From: Brienomyrus brachyistius
Taxonomy: Eukaryota > Chordata > Actinopteri > Osteoglossiformes > Mormyridae
DNA length: 64,000 nucleotides
Reading direction: 5' to 3'
NCBI RefSeq assembly: GCF_023856365.1
Contig: NC_064540.1
Span: 6,116,001 to 6,180,000 of the forward strand
The translations under genes were made by a program, and so were the position numbers. A model generated the notes under the pieces. The model saw nothing but the letters and a program-made list of their open reading frames with translations. It was not told where the DNA came from and ran no database searches. This document shows, in pieces, positions 11,906 to 40,942 of the stretch; the stretch's first letter is position 1; every line of letters begins with the position of its first letter.

Positions 11906-12369
11906 ATTGTGCCAGTTAGTTACATGACATTCGTAGCACAATTTGCAATACTATGAGCATTAATATTTTTATTAAAAGCACTTCTTCTGATATCTGGAAT
12001 ATACCTTTAGAAAGCTGCAAAATTACTACCCCCAATAAAAAGCTGGGGAAAAAATAAAAATAGCCGCTTCAAGGTAGCTTCCACTGATCTATTTTTTCCA
12101 AGAACTTCTGGCTCCTCCAGAATGACTCATAGGATATTAAAGGCATTTAAAGTAAGTCAGTTTAATACACAGGTTATTTATATGACAAGTCTCACCAGAA
12201 AGGAATAGCACTGAAATGATACCCCCTGGCTGAATGCAGGGGGTATGCCCTGTTAGGCGTCCTTTCAAAGTTTCAAATTTGAAAAAAGAAAATTTATAAA
12301 AGGGAAAAATAACAGCCACACTGAGCCATTTCAGCACATTCCTCATTAATTGTTTATTGGAGGCATCTT

Positions 12370-12720
12370 ACCATAAACACCCGAAAGAGAGTATCTCCCA
12401 GCTGGCTTGGGAATGCCAGGGTATCCCAACGAAAGAGGTGGCGCCGTCGGTGACCTTGGTCACATGGGCATGACCCGCTAGGCTTGCTGCCACTGAAATC
12501 CTCACCCGTTTACGCATGATAGATGGATGGATGGACCGAAATAACCATCTCACAGTTGTTTTTTTTACTACAGCTTTAAAAGGGTTGAAACCGGACCAGA
12601 GGCAGGAGTTATTCCCACCAGCCTGCAGGAACAGGGGACATAGGGTGGCGGTACGATACCCACTAACCCACCCAGCAAAGGCCTGCACGGCCGATCCCGT
12701 TGTTGCCCGGTGACAGTGTA
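12370..12720 (-). repeat. interspersed-repeat fragment with ATGG microsatellite
   Basis: A GC-rich island in AT-rich DNA with a short (ATGG)n run at 12523-12537. Its composition and style are repeat-like rather than coding. The open frames across it (both strands) are unlike known proteins. The family is not determined. Confidence 0.35.
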
Positions 12721-12838
12721 AAAAAACAAAAAAGGACGATACACCTTCAAACATCCAAAATTAGAGACAGTACAAAAGAAAGCAATGAAAGCCACTCAGG
12801 AAAGACGACTTCAGTCTCACTCCCCTTCCTCCTCCAGC

Positions 12839-13842
12839 TTTATTGATAGCTTAAAATTACATTTCTATGTTCTAGGACTTTAAGTTGCATTTACCATCCG
12901 ACTTAAAAACTGAGTACAAGCAAATGATATTTTTTTACAGTAGTCTAAGTGATATATTGTACAAAAATAACATTTTTGATTTCTGTGAAAACATTCTCCT
13001 TTCTCAAATAACTTCAAATTCTGCTTTTTCTGCGTCTCTCTACTGTTCTTGGAGTCTTTTTTGTTTCCTCATTGGGTGGAGCGACCTAAACTACTTTGGG
13101 AGAAAAAATTTTTAAGGCCGAAACCTGCATTTCAGGCGAGCTACACCTGCACGGAAGAAAACAAGCTACTCGAGTCTTTACAAAAGAAATCTCATCCTTT
13201 CTTTTTGGGTTTTTCTCTTCTTCCCCTTGATTATGTTTTCGGAAACCTCCTGGAATCGAATTGTTTTTTTTTTTCCTTTTATCATCACGGTGACTTTTCT
13301 GTTAACTTCCACATGGATGCATACGGCCAGCAGGCACAGAGACGGATGCCTGCATCTTACATTTTTATATCTGCTACTTCCGTCTCACATTCTCAGGCCA
13401 ACTCCGTTACTTTTGTTTCTGTTTGATGGAGAAAAAAAAATTAAACCGCTTACAGAAGCCTCAGACTTCCATGATTTTGTTATTTTCTCCCCACCCCCCC
13501 CCCATCTCATCCGAGGTTCGCTTCCCCAAGCCTGGAGTGGGGGGGGGGCCCTACCCGCACATTTCTTCATCCTGTTCATTCATCCCTGTTCACCAGTGGC
13601 AAGGAAAGGGGGTTCTTTAACAAAGCATTATACATAACACCTCTACCAAACTAAACATAAACATTTTTTTTGTATTAAATGCAGAAAGTGGATTTTTTTC
13701 TCCACCCCTTTCCTCCTTTTACATGTCAAGAGCTCACTGGCCAGGGACTAGCCTCTATCTGCCAACCGTTGGCCAGTGAAGAGGATTCAGAGAAATAATA
13801 CAACCATCAATCAGAAAAAGGAGGGGCCACGCGGGAAACGCC
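12839..13842 (-). other. cnbp: cnbp 3'UTR with poly(A) signal
   Basis: The sequence downstream of the cnbp stop on the minus strand is about 1 kb of T/C-rich DNA. It ends at a minus-strand AATAAA (plus-strand TTTATT at 12839-12844). The UTR end is inferred from this signal only. Confidence 0.5.
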
Positions 13843-16227
<2,385 letters not shown>

Positions 16228-17059
16228 CTTCCACTAATCTGAGCTGGTGCTGAAAAAGGTCAGAGAGGGCATGAGTGTCACCCCGGGATGACTCAAAGTC
16301 ACCAAACGCATGCTTTTTGGATGCGTAAGGGGTCTGCATTATTATTAAAATACACAACTGGCACTAAGTAGCATCGGCAGGTTTTCTCAATTTGCTAAAT
16401 TAATTCAGTACTTTTGGGGGAACTAAAGGCATTCAAAGAGGAGCTTTTGCAACACATTGGTTCCAGTCAGGCATTTCTGTGCACCAGACACCGGAGTGAT
16501 CTCCATACCGTATAAACTGTAAAACTAGGCTGGAAAAGTTACAGTTAATATGAACGTTTATTGCTTTTCACTTTTGCATAACGGTAGTAGTCATATTACA
16601 CAATAGTATCTACAAGCAGTTAACACATCAGCAGTATCATGTGATAACGGCTACATACTACACCAAGTTTGTACATTCAGCATATCGGTTACGCATCTTC
16701 TGGCTGACGTGGGTACTATTACATACTACTCACTGTTGTTATCGTAAAAATGGCTGGATGCCGCGTCAGATCTCATGCAGGTTTAACAATTCCGGCAAAA
16801 ACAAACGTAAACAAACCGTGAAAAGCTAAGGCATAGGTGAAACTAACGTGACAACACGATTTGCCTAAAAATGCTACTTTTAGCTAGAGCTATTAGCAAG
16901 AACTGTCATGCAAAACACAGCAAACAATCAATGATTAATACGTGTCCCAAAGTTTCCCCTCTGCTTAACTCGTACTACCCAGTCCGAAGGGAAAGACCTA
17001 AAGGCAGACTAAAGATGTGTGTCTAAAGGAATACTCCATATCTAACACCCGGCCACCAT

Positions 17060-18060
17060 CAGACACGCAGCGACGTCGCCGTCAAGCAGAAACAAAACAA
17101 ACGACGCACACCCCGTTCACCCGGACTGGTTCACCGGGCCCCGCCGCGATCCGGTGACCGTATCCGTAAATGTCACCGTTAAGACGGAGCGCTCTTTGTC
17201 CTCGACGCCCCCACCCTCCCCGTGCCGAGTGGCACCGCACCGCAGCCGGCCGTGACAGCTCATTCCATCCGGAGATCCACGGTCGGATTCTATTCGGCGT
17301 TATATTTAGGCTCCCACCGCACGCGGCATCCGCGAGCTTCCCTTCCTCCCCAATCGGCTCCCACCGCCGACTGACCGGATCTAGCTGCCGCGCGCCGCGC
17401 TCCTGCAGTTCTATTGGAACGTTCGCCGCGCCGCGCCGCCCACCCACGCCTGCGGCCTCGGCACTTGCAGCTCTCAACCCCTTTCGGAGGCCCCGGCGAC
17501 TCCCGAGCCCGCGACGGCGCGCGTACCCCTTATTCCCCCTGACAGCGAGACTCGTTTTTAAGAAAACGCGACTTGACGGTAAAACAGTCGGCGTTCCGGA
17601 ACGTTTCTCCTCGAGACCCTCTTTTTAATTGCGTGTGCAATTAATTAAACCGAGAGACTTTCCCGCGCGGATACTGACGCAGTAGGCCAAAGTGCGCCGT
17701 CAGAAAAAAATGACTTGTTTACCTTTCCAGCAAAATTCACCAGAGTCCTTCGGGTTGGATGCTATTTTATTTAGCAGATCAGCAAGTCGAAAGGTCCCCA
17801 GTACACGTGCAAATGACCGCGGGCCTCGCTAACCGTGCGATACGCTCCTATTTTCGTCCTTTATGGCACTCACCTTAGCTACGTGACTCGCTGCTGTTTG
17901 TTTTCGGTTCCTCCTCTCTTCGCTGCGCCACACGCGGTTTGCACACGAACCTTTGGTATCCCCCTTCCCCTCCCCTCCTCCGCCGTCGAAGCCACCTCTG
18001 CACACGGCGCGCTGTTTTCCGGGAGCCTATAGTGTGAGGGAACACGCGGACACCACCTTC
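17060..18060 (-). promoter_or_regulatory. cnbp: CpG-rich cnbp promoter / 5' region
   Basis: A dense run of CG dinucleotides (for example 17140-17560) stands out against AT-rich flanks and overlaps the cnbp first exon and start of intron 1. The long open frames on both strands in this patch are by-products of GC-rich sequence. There is no TATA box at a convincing spacing. Confidence 0.6.
17874..18010 (-). other. cnbp: cnbp untranslated exon 1 (approximate 5' limit)
   Basis: A strong donor GCTAAG|GTGAGT lies on the minus strand with the exon's last base at 17874. It pairs with the acceptor CTTTTTCAG|CAC at 16249-16250 just upstream of the ATG exon. A 5' noncoding exon followed by an intron is the usual cnbp structure. 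The transcription start is not determined. A second, weaker candidate donor (GGAAAG|GTAAAC, exon ending at 17723) could give an alternative first exon. Confidence 0.6.
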
Positions 18061-21000
18061 GAAAAGCATCGAATCACTGGCTGTATGCAAAGACATCCTA
18101 TGAGACCACGGCGTTGTTGTTGTATACGCTGCTAAATTATGTATTTTATATATTTACAAACCTTGAACAAGATGGCTAAACGTAAAGTAAGCACGATGTA
18201 CCGGAACGAAAGTTATTAGATGAAATGTCAAAACTGAGTAGTATTTATCATTTTCTTACATATGACAAGATTGCTACGTGTATTCTCATTACTATTATTG
18301 TTCTCCGCAGTTGGAAAGATGTGCATTGTTATTTGGAAAAATAATGCTTTTGTGGAACGCCTTCTCCATCCAAATTATCTTTGGTAATGTATAAATTTAC
18401 AGACGTTTGGTAATATTTAATATATTTATACAAATAAGCGTCAATAATATTACAGTTGTATCAAGTATAATAGATGCATACTATTAGAAAGCATGCTATT
18501 TTGGAAAGGAAATGCTGGATCACAATCTATTTGAAGTCAGTCGTAATAAGTATTACAAATATCTGCCAGAACAACCTAAATAAAAGCACGACACGATATA
18601 TGTAAATAAACAGAGCACTCTAATATCGGTAAGTATTAGTTATGGGCAATATGTCAGCGTAGTGTATATGTTACTAGTTTCTGTCACCTCTGAAATATTC
18701 AGGCGGAAACTGGCCAGTTTTGCAACATCTATCACGTGAATCACAGAAGCATTTTTAATGCATGTACATAACGCCCTCAGTAAATACCTAACTGAATATG
18801 TTATGTATTTAAAAAAGTTCTACATAAATATATAGTATATAAATAATGTAGTATTGCTATATTCTACAATCTCAACTCCTGTGCTACCTCACCTTTGCTG
18901 TCTGGGATAGACTTCAGGCCCTTGGCAATCCTGTACAGATATCCTTCAGTTTTCCTGTGTTATAAAGGTAATATAACTGTATGTGTATGTTTTTTCTAAG
19001 ATAAAATTAAATGATACAAGGGAAAGGTATTATTTGAAGAGTGTGCTTTATCAAACGTTTTAATCAAACTGTGACACTCCCTCCTTAAATGCCTGTCTAC
19101 ATTTATGGAGTGAAACATCTTCATAGACCTTTTAGCCAGAATACTGGATCAATTTCCTGGCTGATTGTTTCCTTCGTCAGCTTTTAAGGTGGTTTGCATC
19201 CTCAGGAATCTCTCATAATGTTACTATATTAGAGCTTTCAGCATTTTTTAATAAGTATTGTTTTTTGTGTTTTTATTTGAGGATTATTTATGAATGAGGG
19301 CTGCCAACTGATGTAATTTATGTAGGTTTATCTGGGTCAGTTTCTACACGGCCTTTGGGGGCGTTTGTGCAATTCTCAGGTGTTTCTTTTATAGTCTTGA
19401 TCTCATTGTGTCTTTCTTTTAATTATGGAAAAATTATATATCTCACCTCTGTCTGTGCTGCATAAACGAGAGGCTGATCTGTTTTTCGACTGATGTGAGA
19501 ACCAGATGATGCAAGCTTGGGGGAATACCTTAAATCTCCACTAGGAACCGCCCCTGAGCTGTCCCCGCCTCACTCCCACATTTGTCAATATGAGTTGTTT
19601 GCATTAAGTCATTTCCGCGGATTTGCCAAGCAGAGGTTTGTTATTTTTACCGACTGTTTACAGCAGATTTCCTTGAGAATAAGCACATCTGCTTCATTGC
19701 CATTAGGCCTTCCGGGATGATGATGCCCAATCCTAGAAGACCAACTGAATTTCTTGCTGGGAGACACTTGTCCCTAAGAGCACCTGGAGGATAAGAAGCA
19801 GAGTGCTGCAGCCGCACGATAACAATGCCACTTACTCGTCTGCTCAGCCAAGCTCGCACGCACAAGCAAACTCTTCCGATGGTGATGAGACCAGCAGTCA
19901 CCTGGGGTGAGTGAAGACTAAGGTAAACATCACAGCACTGAGCATAAACATATTCTGTGTGTTTTATGTTTGTAATCTGATGGGAAAACATGTTCATCGA
20001 GTCATACAATGAAATAAATACACAAGGAAGAACTTGTGGAGTGTATAAACGTCCATATATATATATATACTCAATATATATGCTTTGTGTATATATAGTG
20101 CGTATGTATACTGTATATATGCGTGTGTATATATATATATATATAGGTAGATAGATAGTCTGTGGTCATAAGTTGTATATACTATATATGTGTCTGTGTT
20201 TATATATATGCACACACACTGATAAGTAGAAACTTGAACTGAATTATTTTCTGCGACACTGATTTCGAGGAACTAGTCTCTGCCCATTGGGCTGTTATGT
20301 ATTTGATAATTGTTGTTTTAATTATTCAGAAATTAAAATGAAAGAACTCTAATATGTGAACAAAGAAATAATTTTATGCACAAGAAATAGGCTTCAGTCC
20401 CCCTACAACCCTGACCAAGAACAGCAGCTGGAAGATTATGGAAAAACTGTCTCACGTGACCGTATAATACTTTATCTCAAGGTATCGCCAAGTGGTCTGC
20501 AGTTCCCTATTCGAACCAGAAGGTGGTGCTTTTTGCCTTAAGATACTTTGTATGGCTGAAAAATTTTCGTGTTGCGTATTGAAACCTGAGGTGAAGTCGA
20601 TAGAGATTAAATCAGTGTATTTCTAATAGTATGCTAATCTTCCCACATTATTGGTTCCAGGCCCCCCTGTGCTCCTGACTAGGATAATATAATTGAACTT
20701 TGAAATGAACACTGTAAGTGAGCTGTCATTAAAGTTGGAATTTAGGATTTGAAGTGCTGTCGTATCCTTTTCTTAAAATGCCCACGAATGCACCATAATC
20801 GAGAAATGAATGACGTTAATCTATTCTACCAAAACAAAATTATTTATTGCACAAATTTATTTCATTCCCACTTCTTGGAGGATCTGATATACAACTTCAT
20901 TCAGTCCGGTTACAACTAGGGAGAATTCCTTGCACATTTGTTATGCTTTTAGTGGAAATATTAATGCAGTGCCATTGCATTTGTTATGTGGTTTAAGTGG

Positions 21001-22090
21001 TTTCTTTCAAATACTCACAAGACATAACCTACAATTAGATTTAGGCTATATCAGTGATAAATACAGTGTTCGAGAGGTTTTGTATCTATTTTTGTTCTAA
21101 TTTTGATTCCAACTTCTTCACTATATCCTTATTTGCTACTTTGCAATAACTGGGTTGTCGCTGAGGGGCTACGTACAGTCGCTCTTCTCGCATGCTTTGG
21201 CTGCTCAGAGACTGAGGTTGTATTCAGGTAATCAATTTGCAGACTGCCTAGTGAAATGTTTTTCAAGATAATTCAGTTAGACATACATTTTCCTGCTATC
21301 TATAGCTGGCAGTGAAAATGATGTAATAATATTTAGTATACTGCCTTGATCACAAGTCTAAAAAGCATTTTCGCTTATAAAAATTAATTTAACATGAACT
21401 GAAAAAAATGTTTTTAATCTCTTTATTTAAATTACCACATCACTGAGAGCTCACTTTTGTGTGTGTTTAATACAGAATTATTTTATTTTCCATAACTTTA
21501 TTTTCCAAATATCATGCAAAAACAGCGTCTAGCTAGTTGCCATTCCGTAGGCCTAGACTGTAACACAAGTGCTCTATACCAAAAATAGACGGCAAGTTTT
21601 ACAATAGTTAAAAAAAAAAAGTAAACCAAAAGTAAACTAACGTAGGGCCAAACTGAGACCTCGCATAACGTGAAGTGCATGACCAGGATTCCTGAGAGGA
21701 TCTAATTTCAGTGACTGGCGTCAAGAAGGCGCACTACACTAACTAAAAGAACCCCAAGCCTTCTCAAAGTCGTAATGCCATGGGTAAATAGTGCTCTATT
21801 TTAAAGCCATCTACTAAAATAAAAATTTGCGGCGGACGCCCTCTGCATCATAACGTTGCTGGCCTAGAATAAAGCGCCCCCACACGACATTTTGTGTATG
21901 TTAAGATATAACACTCAGGTGCGGCTTATATAGCTGATAGAGGGGAGGAAAAATCGCGCAGTTTGCGAAAGGGCTGGGATCTGCCAAATAAACATCGGCA
22001 TTGCTGAAAGGGGGCGGCAGACGTCGGCGGCATCGTGATTTATTCGCCGAACTCTCCCGAGGAAAAAGTGTTTAAGCCGAAAGAGCTCGG
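18060..22090. other. intergenic region between divergent cnbp and raf1; no gene seen
   Basis: AT-rich, with a TA/TG/CA microsatellite at about 20045-20220. I see no exon or RNA gene. It separates the two CpG-rich promoters by about 4 kb, so this is not a compact bidirectional promoter. Confidence 0.55.
20045..20220. repeat. (TA)n-rich compound microsatellite
   Basis: Runs of TATATA alternate with TGTGTA, CATATG and CACACA across about 175 bp. Simple sequence. Confidence 0.85.
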
Positions 22091-22199
22091 CCGTGCTTTC
22101 TCTTGCTCTGTCTGCAGAATGTGATGTCACCCAGTCGTCACTTTTCATTCCTCCGATAGTTATGGCGGAGCCGAAGACATCCAGCTAACTTTCTTTCGG
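22090..22199 (+). other. raf1: raf1 untranslated exon 1 and promoter edge
   Basis: A GC-rich stretch ends in the strong donor CTTTCG|GTGAGT at 22199/22200. It lies upstream of the raf1 ATG exon, whose acceptor is at 27993. Raf1 genes have a noncoding first exon, so this is the likely one. The ATG at 22160 is followed by only a short frame and would not join to the coding exon as the main start. The 5' limit is a guess. Confidence 0.55.
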
Positions 22200-25100
22200 T
22201 GAGTTCACGGCTGATCTTTTGTAGCAAGCCGGCGGATTTTCGCGTTAGGAAAACGCCGATCGGGGTGGTTAGTTCGAGCCGGGAGTTTTGCGGCGGCAGT
22301 TAGCGGCACCGCAAGTTAGGTTTTCGCCTTGAAACTTTTTTTTGGGGGGTGGTTTGAAAGCGGAACGCAACAAAAGCTGCTGGTCCGGGATTCCAAAAAA
22401 TGGCCCGGAGAGAAATCTCTGAAAAGATCTCTCTTCGGCGTCTTTTCGTCACTCACGTAGGCTTCATATGGTTTGTAAAAGCTAAACATTTTTAAAGAAG
22501 TAAATGCATTTTTTTAAATGTTTCACTTCAAGTGTATGTCCAGTCTCTGGCACTGGTTTTGGACATGTATGCTTTAAGTGTCCATTTTACATTTACATTT
22601 AGGCTTTAAGGCACGAAGAAAGTGATATATGTAGCAAATAAATGATCTTGTACAAAATAATCTTTTAACAAGAAGATCGTAGTGATTTTTTTATTTATTT
22701 TTTTTTGGGGGGGGGGGGTGACTTCAGTTCGTAGCAGTGTTGATCAACAAAGCATAATGGTTGATGTTAAACGTCGTCTTTTTTAGAGAAACTCTGCAGC
22801 GGTTTCCTGCTGCTGTTGTCGGTGCTGGTATTACTTAATTTTATTAACCCCCCTGCCGTATATACATCGTTTATATTACAGGGTGTCAGACCAGTCACCA
22901 ACTTTAGTTTAAATGAACCCATCGAAGAGTAAATGAAGCGATTTAAAGTATATGACGGCTTTAATTTGAGTCGTCTTAAAGCCCGTTTGTCTGTTTAATC
23001 GTAGTGCTGCATGATGGGGATATATGCTGTATATAATAATTAGGCATTACAATTTGTAATGTCTGTGTTACGGATTGCAACGTGTCTTCTCGTAATCAGA
23101 TTTTTTTCGATGAAAAGTAACCCAGATAATTTGCAACTGCGGCGCCTTAACCCAGCCAGCTAGTGAGGTAACTCTGGAGGAGAGACAAGGTTACTTGAAG
23201 TGCGTAGTGAGCTTGCCTGTCTTGTGCATTTCACCCATTATTTTTTAGTTGCATGCTACTTAAATTTTGCGCCGCAGCATCCAAGGTTAAGCAGAAAAAG
23301 TGAAGTTGCAAGATCCTAATGCATGTGGCTTATCGACGAAGTCATGCTTTTTGTACTGTGTGGCTTGCTGACTGAGCACAGCGGTTTTCTGTGCCCTCCA
23401 GTGCGGTGTGTGTGTTTTTTTTTTCTGCCTCCTCGGTCTTCACAGAAGTTTTTCTATACCTTGCTTTTAAGACCAATAATTTAAGTGATTTGTTTTTTTA
23501 AATATATTTTACTCCATTGACGCAAGGAGATCATCGGGTGCCGAAGTCCCTTTAATTCTTATTTGCCACAGAGTGGTTGCAGAAGTAGCTTTTTAGGCTG
23601 TGACAAGCTTTACCGACAGTAAGGGTAGATAATATCCTACTGTTTTGTTCAAGGGCAAATTCCGCTTTTCGTTTTTTTTTCTCTCTTGTTCTGTTGTAGA
23701 TTATCATCTCTGTTTTTTGCATGTGTTGAAGCCCTGTATGAACTATTTGTATGTTATTGTAATTTCCAAACTTAAGTGTATTATTATTTTAATCACATAT
23801 CTAACATATCGTATTGTGGTCCATAGAAATTTTGTTAGTGTGATTTAAATTGGACTTATTTTACTTGAATTGTTATATTCGCATTAATAAATACCCCTGG
23901 CCTTTAAGTTCTGCTCCGTAATCATAATCTTGTAAATTTTGGGTGTTTCGGTAATGTTAGCACTCGGTGTTCCCTAATGTGTTCATGTACTTCTGTATGT
24001 ATATTAGAGAGATTGTATTTTAGGCTTGGAGCTTTTTTACTACAGTATTACATTAAGCCTGTAGTGCAAATGCGCGTTGACCTCCGTCAGAGAACCACTC
24101 ATGGTACTTTTGGCGGTCTGCCTAATTAATTTATGGTACGACCATTGCATTCCCGCTAAATACTGGACTTGTTTACTCTGTTTTTCATAGGCAGATCTCT
24201 TCTTGATATGAGAACACAAATCAGTCTGTTTGATCAATGGCAGTAGAAGGACGCACACAGTAAGCATCTTTAGTGCAAGAGATGGTATGACTAACATTTG
24301 ATACATTTTATACTGGGGTAGGTTGCTTGGAATTGTATGGGCAAGAAGCTTACCTGAAGTCCACATGAATGACAGATTGCAGCCTATTTCCAACAAGTTT
24401 GGCAAGTCATTTTGATTCTAGCAGTTTTTGTCCATTGCAGATATTTATTTGTAGCGATTCGTGGCGCGGTTCGTCTGCCCTGAAGTCCCTTGCTTTTTGC
24501 CTGTTGGGTTCTAGGCTGTAAACGAAATGGCTAACAGCTGCCCTTTCAGAGAAGCGGCTCCCATAAATATTTACTCTGCTAGTTTTTAGCTGAGGAAAAA
24601 GCAACATTGTTCCTACACTGGCGTGTTTAACATTTTCGGCCCTTACTTTCGCTTTTAGGTTTGTTTGGTAGTCATTAACATCCTGAGGTTAGGTGGTCTA
24701 GAGAGAGTATAAACGTGTGAACGTACCGAGGGTGACGCTTTGCCGTTAAGTACTGTGAAAATGTCGGTTTGTGTGAGAATAAAGGATTAAGTCCAGGTGA
24801 GTCTGATTTCTGGGTGTAATTTTGTGGTTTTGCAAGTAATGGGCTGCCTTTGGTTCTTCTTCGTTCTACTTGGGCTGGCTAATCTAGTCTCTTCTTGTTT
24901 CCTCTATTTGGGGACTCTCTGTGTTTTGGACTTGATCTCTCCAGTTTTTGAAGTGAACAAACGCCAAGTCAGGCTTGTTGTGGCCGGCGTGAGCATTTCG
25001 TAGATGCAGTCCTGCCGAGCAGGGAATTGACCGAGTGAGGTCTCTCTCAGACAGTCCTGTAGCGGAGGGCGAAAGCTTCATACTTCATAACCGTTTCTTT

Positions 25101-27993
25101 GTTTGCGTTTTGGGTTGCTGGCCAGTTAGTAGCTTTACAATAAAAGGGCATGTTTGACTGAAATCTGAACAACCTCTTTGGCTGGAGGAACAGGCCGAAA
25201 TTGTACAAAGGAGCACTTCAGTAACTCTTCAGGGATGCGTGGGCTATTGATGTGTTCGCAGTTTTCAGTAAATTCTTTTTTTTTTCTTTTCTTTTCACAA
25301 TTTAAGGAATTAAGCGGAGTGAAGGTCTTAAGAGTTGACGATGTGAAAGGTGAGGTGCTCCGCCATGACCGTGCCAGTGACATGAGCTGACTAAATTGCA
25401 GTGCGCTGAGGCCGTTGAGGTTACTGAAGTTCTGGCAGACGCTTGGCCGTACGGAGAGTTGGCCCGGAGGTCTGAGACTTTCCCCGCCGTTTCGACGCAG
25501 TGAGGTGTCTGTCGCCACACTCTGGCTGGGACACGCCATGGTCACCTGCATGTTTCCCTGGTGACCACCCCCACTTCTAATGTAATGAAGACTCTGTCCT
25601 CCACGGATTAGTGGAGTGTGTGTAGTGCTTCGATCAAGGGTGTGGGCTTGAATCGCAAAGGTGGCCAGTTAGAAGCCTGTTAGGAACTCTGCTCACATAC
25701 TTCAGGTTACGTAACCTTAGTTGCGCCGCTAAAACTCACTATATTAACGTGTGAAAAAATATTATAAATAATTTTAAGATTGTTTCTGTCTAAAGCAACT
25801 CCAGTCGGATAGTCGCTTCTCTCTCATGACTCGCTTCAGAAACTGATGACATTTGGGTAAGAAGATACCCAAAGACACCCAACCTAAGGAAGTTACGAGG
25901 TTTGAAATGATTGCTGGGTAAAAGTGTATCAATCAATCTAGGGTCAGCAGAAAACAGGGTTGGGTTATGTTAGTCCGCTACATACGAAGTCAGACGTATC
26001 TTTATTGTCATCTTCAGCTATATGATCGATGGGTCAGACACTGAGATGATATTTCAGTCTCATTGGTCTTATTGCAAGAAACGCTAATAAATGGAATATA
26101 AATATGTAAGATATTCAAACATGACGCAAGTGCCCAAGGCCTCTAGCAGTGAAAGTCTGAGGGGAGTGTTGGCTGGGCTAAAACTTGTTCTGTGGGAAGA
26201 CTGTACGTTTTGCTCTCCTGATCATTTGTAGGTGCTGTTGGTTTCTGTCGTTCAGAGATGCACTGTTTCGGCAGCCTGGAGCTATCTGCAGAAGCATTCT
26301 CTGGGCTCGTTAAGCCCGAGGGCCTGTTTCATGAGTGTGCATGTGCTCGATGAATATGCAAATTTCTCAGAATGCTGCTGTGAGGCCTGTTTTGAATTCC
26401 TTCCCCCTCATGACCCTCTGGACCAGTTGGGATTGGAAGGTCTTTGGCTGTGTTATTTATTTATTTTCCTTATTTCACTGTTTAAATTCAGAATGTTTCT
26501 TACCAGCTGACCCCTAAGGAGCGTAAATGTCATACGAGGCAGTGTAGAGGCCAGCACAGAAGTAGAGGCGTTGGTGTGATGTGGGGCAGGGTGGGGGGTG
26601 TGAAGTGGTGGAAATGTTGAAAATGGCTTGGGCTGCTTCTTGCCAGCGGGTGGGTCACCCCCCTATCAACCCTTTTTGGGGCCCCTGGCCTGCCATGATG
26701 GAATATTTCACGGGGAGGGGGATGTGATTGGGGGGTTCATGGAGGGTTCACCTCTAGCAGGAGGAGAAGATCTGAGCTTTTGCTGGAGACCACACTCCTG
26801 ATGCTGGACCTCGGCCACCCTGCGTCTCCCCTAGCCGTGCCAAACTGTCTGTGGGGGGGTGCTGTTTAAGGAGCAGACCCAGGTGGGCACGTCTTGTCTT
26901 CTCTGAAATGAAGGATTGCCTCAGTGTGCCATTTTTAATCTCCCAGAATACTTACTGTTGCCAGAATTTTACAGGAGGGGAAAATCTGCCCAGTGCTGTG
27001 ATTGGCTAGGTCGGACACAACTGAGTGGGCCTCTGTGGACGTGGCCAGCGGTGATGAAAGGGTGACCCCCCCCCGGGGTGTGGTGATTGAGGACAGATGA
27101 CTGGAGTTGGTGCGGGAGATCAGGCTGAAAAAAATGGCTGCTGGCAAGGCAGTAGTGTGGCGACCAGCTGTAACAACAGCGGCCGGCGTGCGTTACTAAT
27201 CTCCGGAGGGCCGGGCTGCATTCTGCCGTGTTCCGCCGTGTGCTGTGGCTGAGTGGTTTTTGTAGCTTTCTCTCACTTAAACACGTCAGCCCGACTCATT
27301 CGGTGTAGCCTGTGTCCTCTCCTGATCAACAAGAAGTACTCCAGTCTGATAACCGGGCCGTATTGTCCGAGATCTTGCTGGCACTGCGTGATGTCAGGGT
27401 CTCCCGTGTCCTGCAATCTGATCTCTGATGTGTTGATACAATCTTAATGGCCGAGAGAACTAAACAAACGTGCACAGCATAAATGTCAAACAGCTGTCAA
27501 TCATTCCATTCTATGATAATATACTGTTCTGATGTATTCAGTGTGTTAAATTGGTTTTCAATTAAAATCCAACTTGATGCATTTTATTACATCTTGATTA
27601 ACTGTTGAGAGTACAGCTGACAGGAGGCCAGAAGTAGATGTTCTTCCATATCTTGGGGTTCAGTTACTTTAACTTAAATTCCTTTCAGGGAAATTGCATT
27701 TTTATTTATTTGGTGGATGCTTTTATATAATTTTTTTAGAAAGCAGGCTGAGCCAGACCCTGGAGGTAATTGGGGGTTAAAGGTGTTGCTCAAAGTCCAG
27801 TGGTGACATCACTCTGCTGACCCTGTGATTTGAACTGCCAACCTTCTGGTCACAGGCACAATGTCCTGCCCTGCTGAGTCTTATACCATGTGTGGTTGGG
27901 TGCGTGAGGTTTGGTAGTCATGTCATGTGATGTAGTTTAGGTGGATCTGTTCCAATAAACTTGCGTCATATGCCCCCCCACCCCCCATAATAG
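22200..27993 (+). other. raf1: raf1 intron 1; no nested gene recognised
   Basis: A 5.8-kb intron. It contains a T/G homopolymer patch at 22688-22720 and a SINE near its end. Open frames on either strand are short and resemble nothing I know. Confidence 0.5.
27690..27890 (-). repeat. tRNA-derived SINE, minus orientation
   Basis: The reverse complement shows a tRNA-like head (GCAGGACATTGTGCCTGTGACCAGAAGG, then GGCAGTTCAAATC as the B box) near 27885. The body runs to a T-rich tail at about 27690. It sits about 100 bp upstream of the raf1 ATG exon. Confidence 0.6.
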
Positions 27994-28019
27994 ATTACTG
28001 AAGCCAGCTGCTAATGGGA

Positions 28020-40942
<12,923 letters not shown>

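Noticed and set aside
12368..12754. Minus-strand 128-codon frame as an upstream exon of the coiled-coil gene
   Set aside because: It lies in a repeat-like GC-rich patch with an ATGG run, without a convincing phase-matching donor to the exon at 10532.
17082..17628. Long open frames on both strands (131 and 152 codons)
   Set aside because: Both are Arg/Pro/Ala-rich frames inside the cnbp CpG-rich promoter. GC-rich DNA rarely contains stops, and the two frames overlap on opposite strands.
28014..28019. Upstream ATG (MG extension) as the raf1 start
   Set aside because: The vertebrate Raf1 N-terminus begins MEH, which matches the ATG at 28020. Leaky use of the upstream ATG remains possible but would add only two residues.
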